Shown one piece after another: positions 63,728 to 64,000 of a DNA stretch of 64,000 nt (position 1 is its first letter; each line of letters opens with the position of its first letter). The stretch lies in assembly GCF_002440555.1 (NCBI RefSeq), contig NZ_DJUR01000035.1, positions 45,173 to 109,172 of the forward strand, read 5' to 3'. Under the pieces are notes generated by a model. The model did no database searches. It was not told where the DNA came from and saw only the letters and a program-made list of their open reading frames with translations. Origin of the DNA: Aerococcus sp. UBA6277 (lineage in GTDB: Bacteria > Bacillota > Bacilli > Lactobacillales > Aerococcaceae). The position numbers and the translations under genes were made by a program.

Positions 63728-63746
63728 GTTCCCATTTTTAGAAAAA

Positions 63747-63774
63747 GTAGCAAAAAAGTAGCAAAAAGTAGCAA
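63747..63774. repeat. Putative integrase arm-type sites (attR side)
   Basis: Three copies of GTAGCAA start at 63747, 63758 and 63768, 11 and 10 bp apart, i.e. one helical turn. The same heptamer is paired at the attL side. Confidence 0.55.
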
Positions 63775-63860
63775 CTAGTCCACACTAGTTGGAAAATTTA
63801 TTTTTAAAATTTAGTTAAAAACGTTGATTTATAGGTGTTTTTGGACTAGTTTGGACTAGT
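63774..63860. repeat. ACTAGTCC/GGACTAGT repeats near attR
   Basis: ACTAGTCC (63774-63781) and ACTAGTTGG (63784-63792) are matched in inverted orientation by two tandem TTGGACTAGT copies (63841-63850, 63851-63860). They may be further recombinase or excisionase sites. The gap 63677-63880 contains no gene. Confidence 0.5.
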
Positions 63861-63880
63861 ACAATTTCAAGATAATTGAC

Positions 63881-63900
63881 CAAAGAGGTAAAATAATCTA
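63881..63900. other. attR core
   Basis: Second exact copy of the 20-bp core CAAAGAGGTAAAATAATCTA. The phage arm lies to its left and host DNA to its right. Confidence 0.93.
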
Positions 63901-64000
63901 ATGCAAATTAGATAACTGACTCGGTAACACACAAATAATAAATACGTATTTACTATTGGAGACCTGCATTGGCGTTCGCTGAATCTCTACCCGAAAACTG
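63901..64000. other. Host DNA downstream of the prophage
   Basis: These 100 bp would have followed rpmG before integration. I see no gene start, terminator or RNA gene that I can support. Confidence 0.5.

Larger units (their letters stand above)
19772..63900. mobile_element. Complete prophage with contractile tail, integrated at rpmG
   Basis: The element is bounded by 20-bp direct repeats 44,109 bp apart. It carries integrase, repressor, replication, terminase, head, Xkd-type contractile tail, DGR and lysis modules in canonical order. No broken phage gene was seen, so it looks potentially inducible. Confidence 0.95.

Overview
This window is low-GC Firmicutes DNA. The gene families, the strong AAAGGAG-type ribosome binding sites and the chromosomal gene set (tgt-yajC-comN, dinB, ytoI-nrnA, zwf, cshB-like helicase, sodA, yfhO, pbp2, rpmG) suggest a member of the Lactobacillales, perhaps the Aerococcaceae or Carnobacteriaceae. 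The sequence alone does not fix the genus.

Positions 1-19787 are ordinary chromosome: tRNA modification (tgt), Sec accessory (yajC), a ComN-like regulator, a DtxR-family metalloregulator, DNA polymerase IV, the ytoI-nrnA pair, a BMP-family lipoprotein, glucose-6-phosphate dehydrogenase, a DEAD-box helicase, a DUF1189 membrane protein, superoxide dismutase, a YfhO-type membrane protein split by an in-frame amber codon, a class B penicillin-binding protein and rpmG (L33). Strong rho-independent terminators separate most units.

Positions 19772-63900 are a complete prophage of about 44.1 kb integrated at the 3' end of rpmG. A perfect 20-bp direct repeat (19772-19791 and 63881-63900) marks attL and attR and keeps the rpmG reading frame intact. 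The order is: tyrosine integrase, lipoprotein and CI-like repressor (minus strand); operator region and Cro-like protein; early genes (DUF2800 nuclease-like protein, DUF2815 ssDNA-binding protein, family A DNA polymerase, VapE-type primase-helicase, a GTTAAC-rich probable origin, VRR-NUC nuclease, SNF2-type helicase, YopX, glutaredoxin-like protein, ArpU/RinA-like late regulator); terminase; SPP1-type portal and head genes; a PBSX/Xkd-type contractile tail (sheath, tube, frameshifted chaperone, 1796-residue tape measure, baseplate); then holin and amidase endolysin. The virion is therefore predicted to be a myovirus.

The most notable element is a diversity-generating retroelement (DGR) at 57923-61051, between the last baseplate gene and the lysis genes. 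The tail-fibre-like target gene ends in a 113-bp variable repeat (59523-59635). A matching template repeat lies at 59751-59863 and is followed by a YMDD reverse transcriptase. The repeats differ at 20 positions, and every difference falls on a template adenine (20 of 33 adenines, 0 of 80 other bases). This is the signature of adenine-specific mutagenic retrohoming, and it implies that the phage diversifies its receptor-binding tip. No recognisable avd accessory gene is present.

Other points of interest: a textbook -1 slippery heptamer (A AAA AAC) at the end of the tail chaperone gene; a cluster of eight GTTAAC palindromes beside an AT-rich tract (probable replication origin); four repressor half-palindromes around the CI/Cro switch; helically spaced integrase arm repeats at both prophage ends; exact 201-bp and 186-bp in-phase repeats in the tape measure gene; and an apparent single nonsense mutation in the host yfhO gene.
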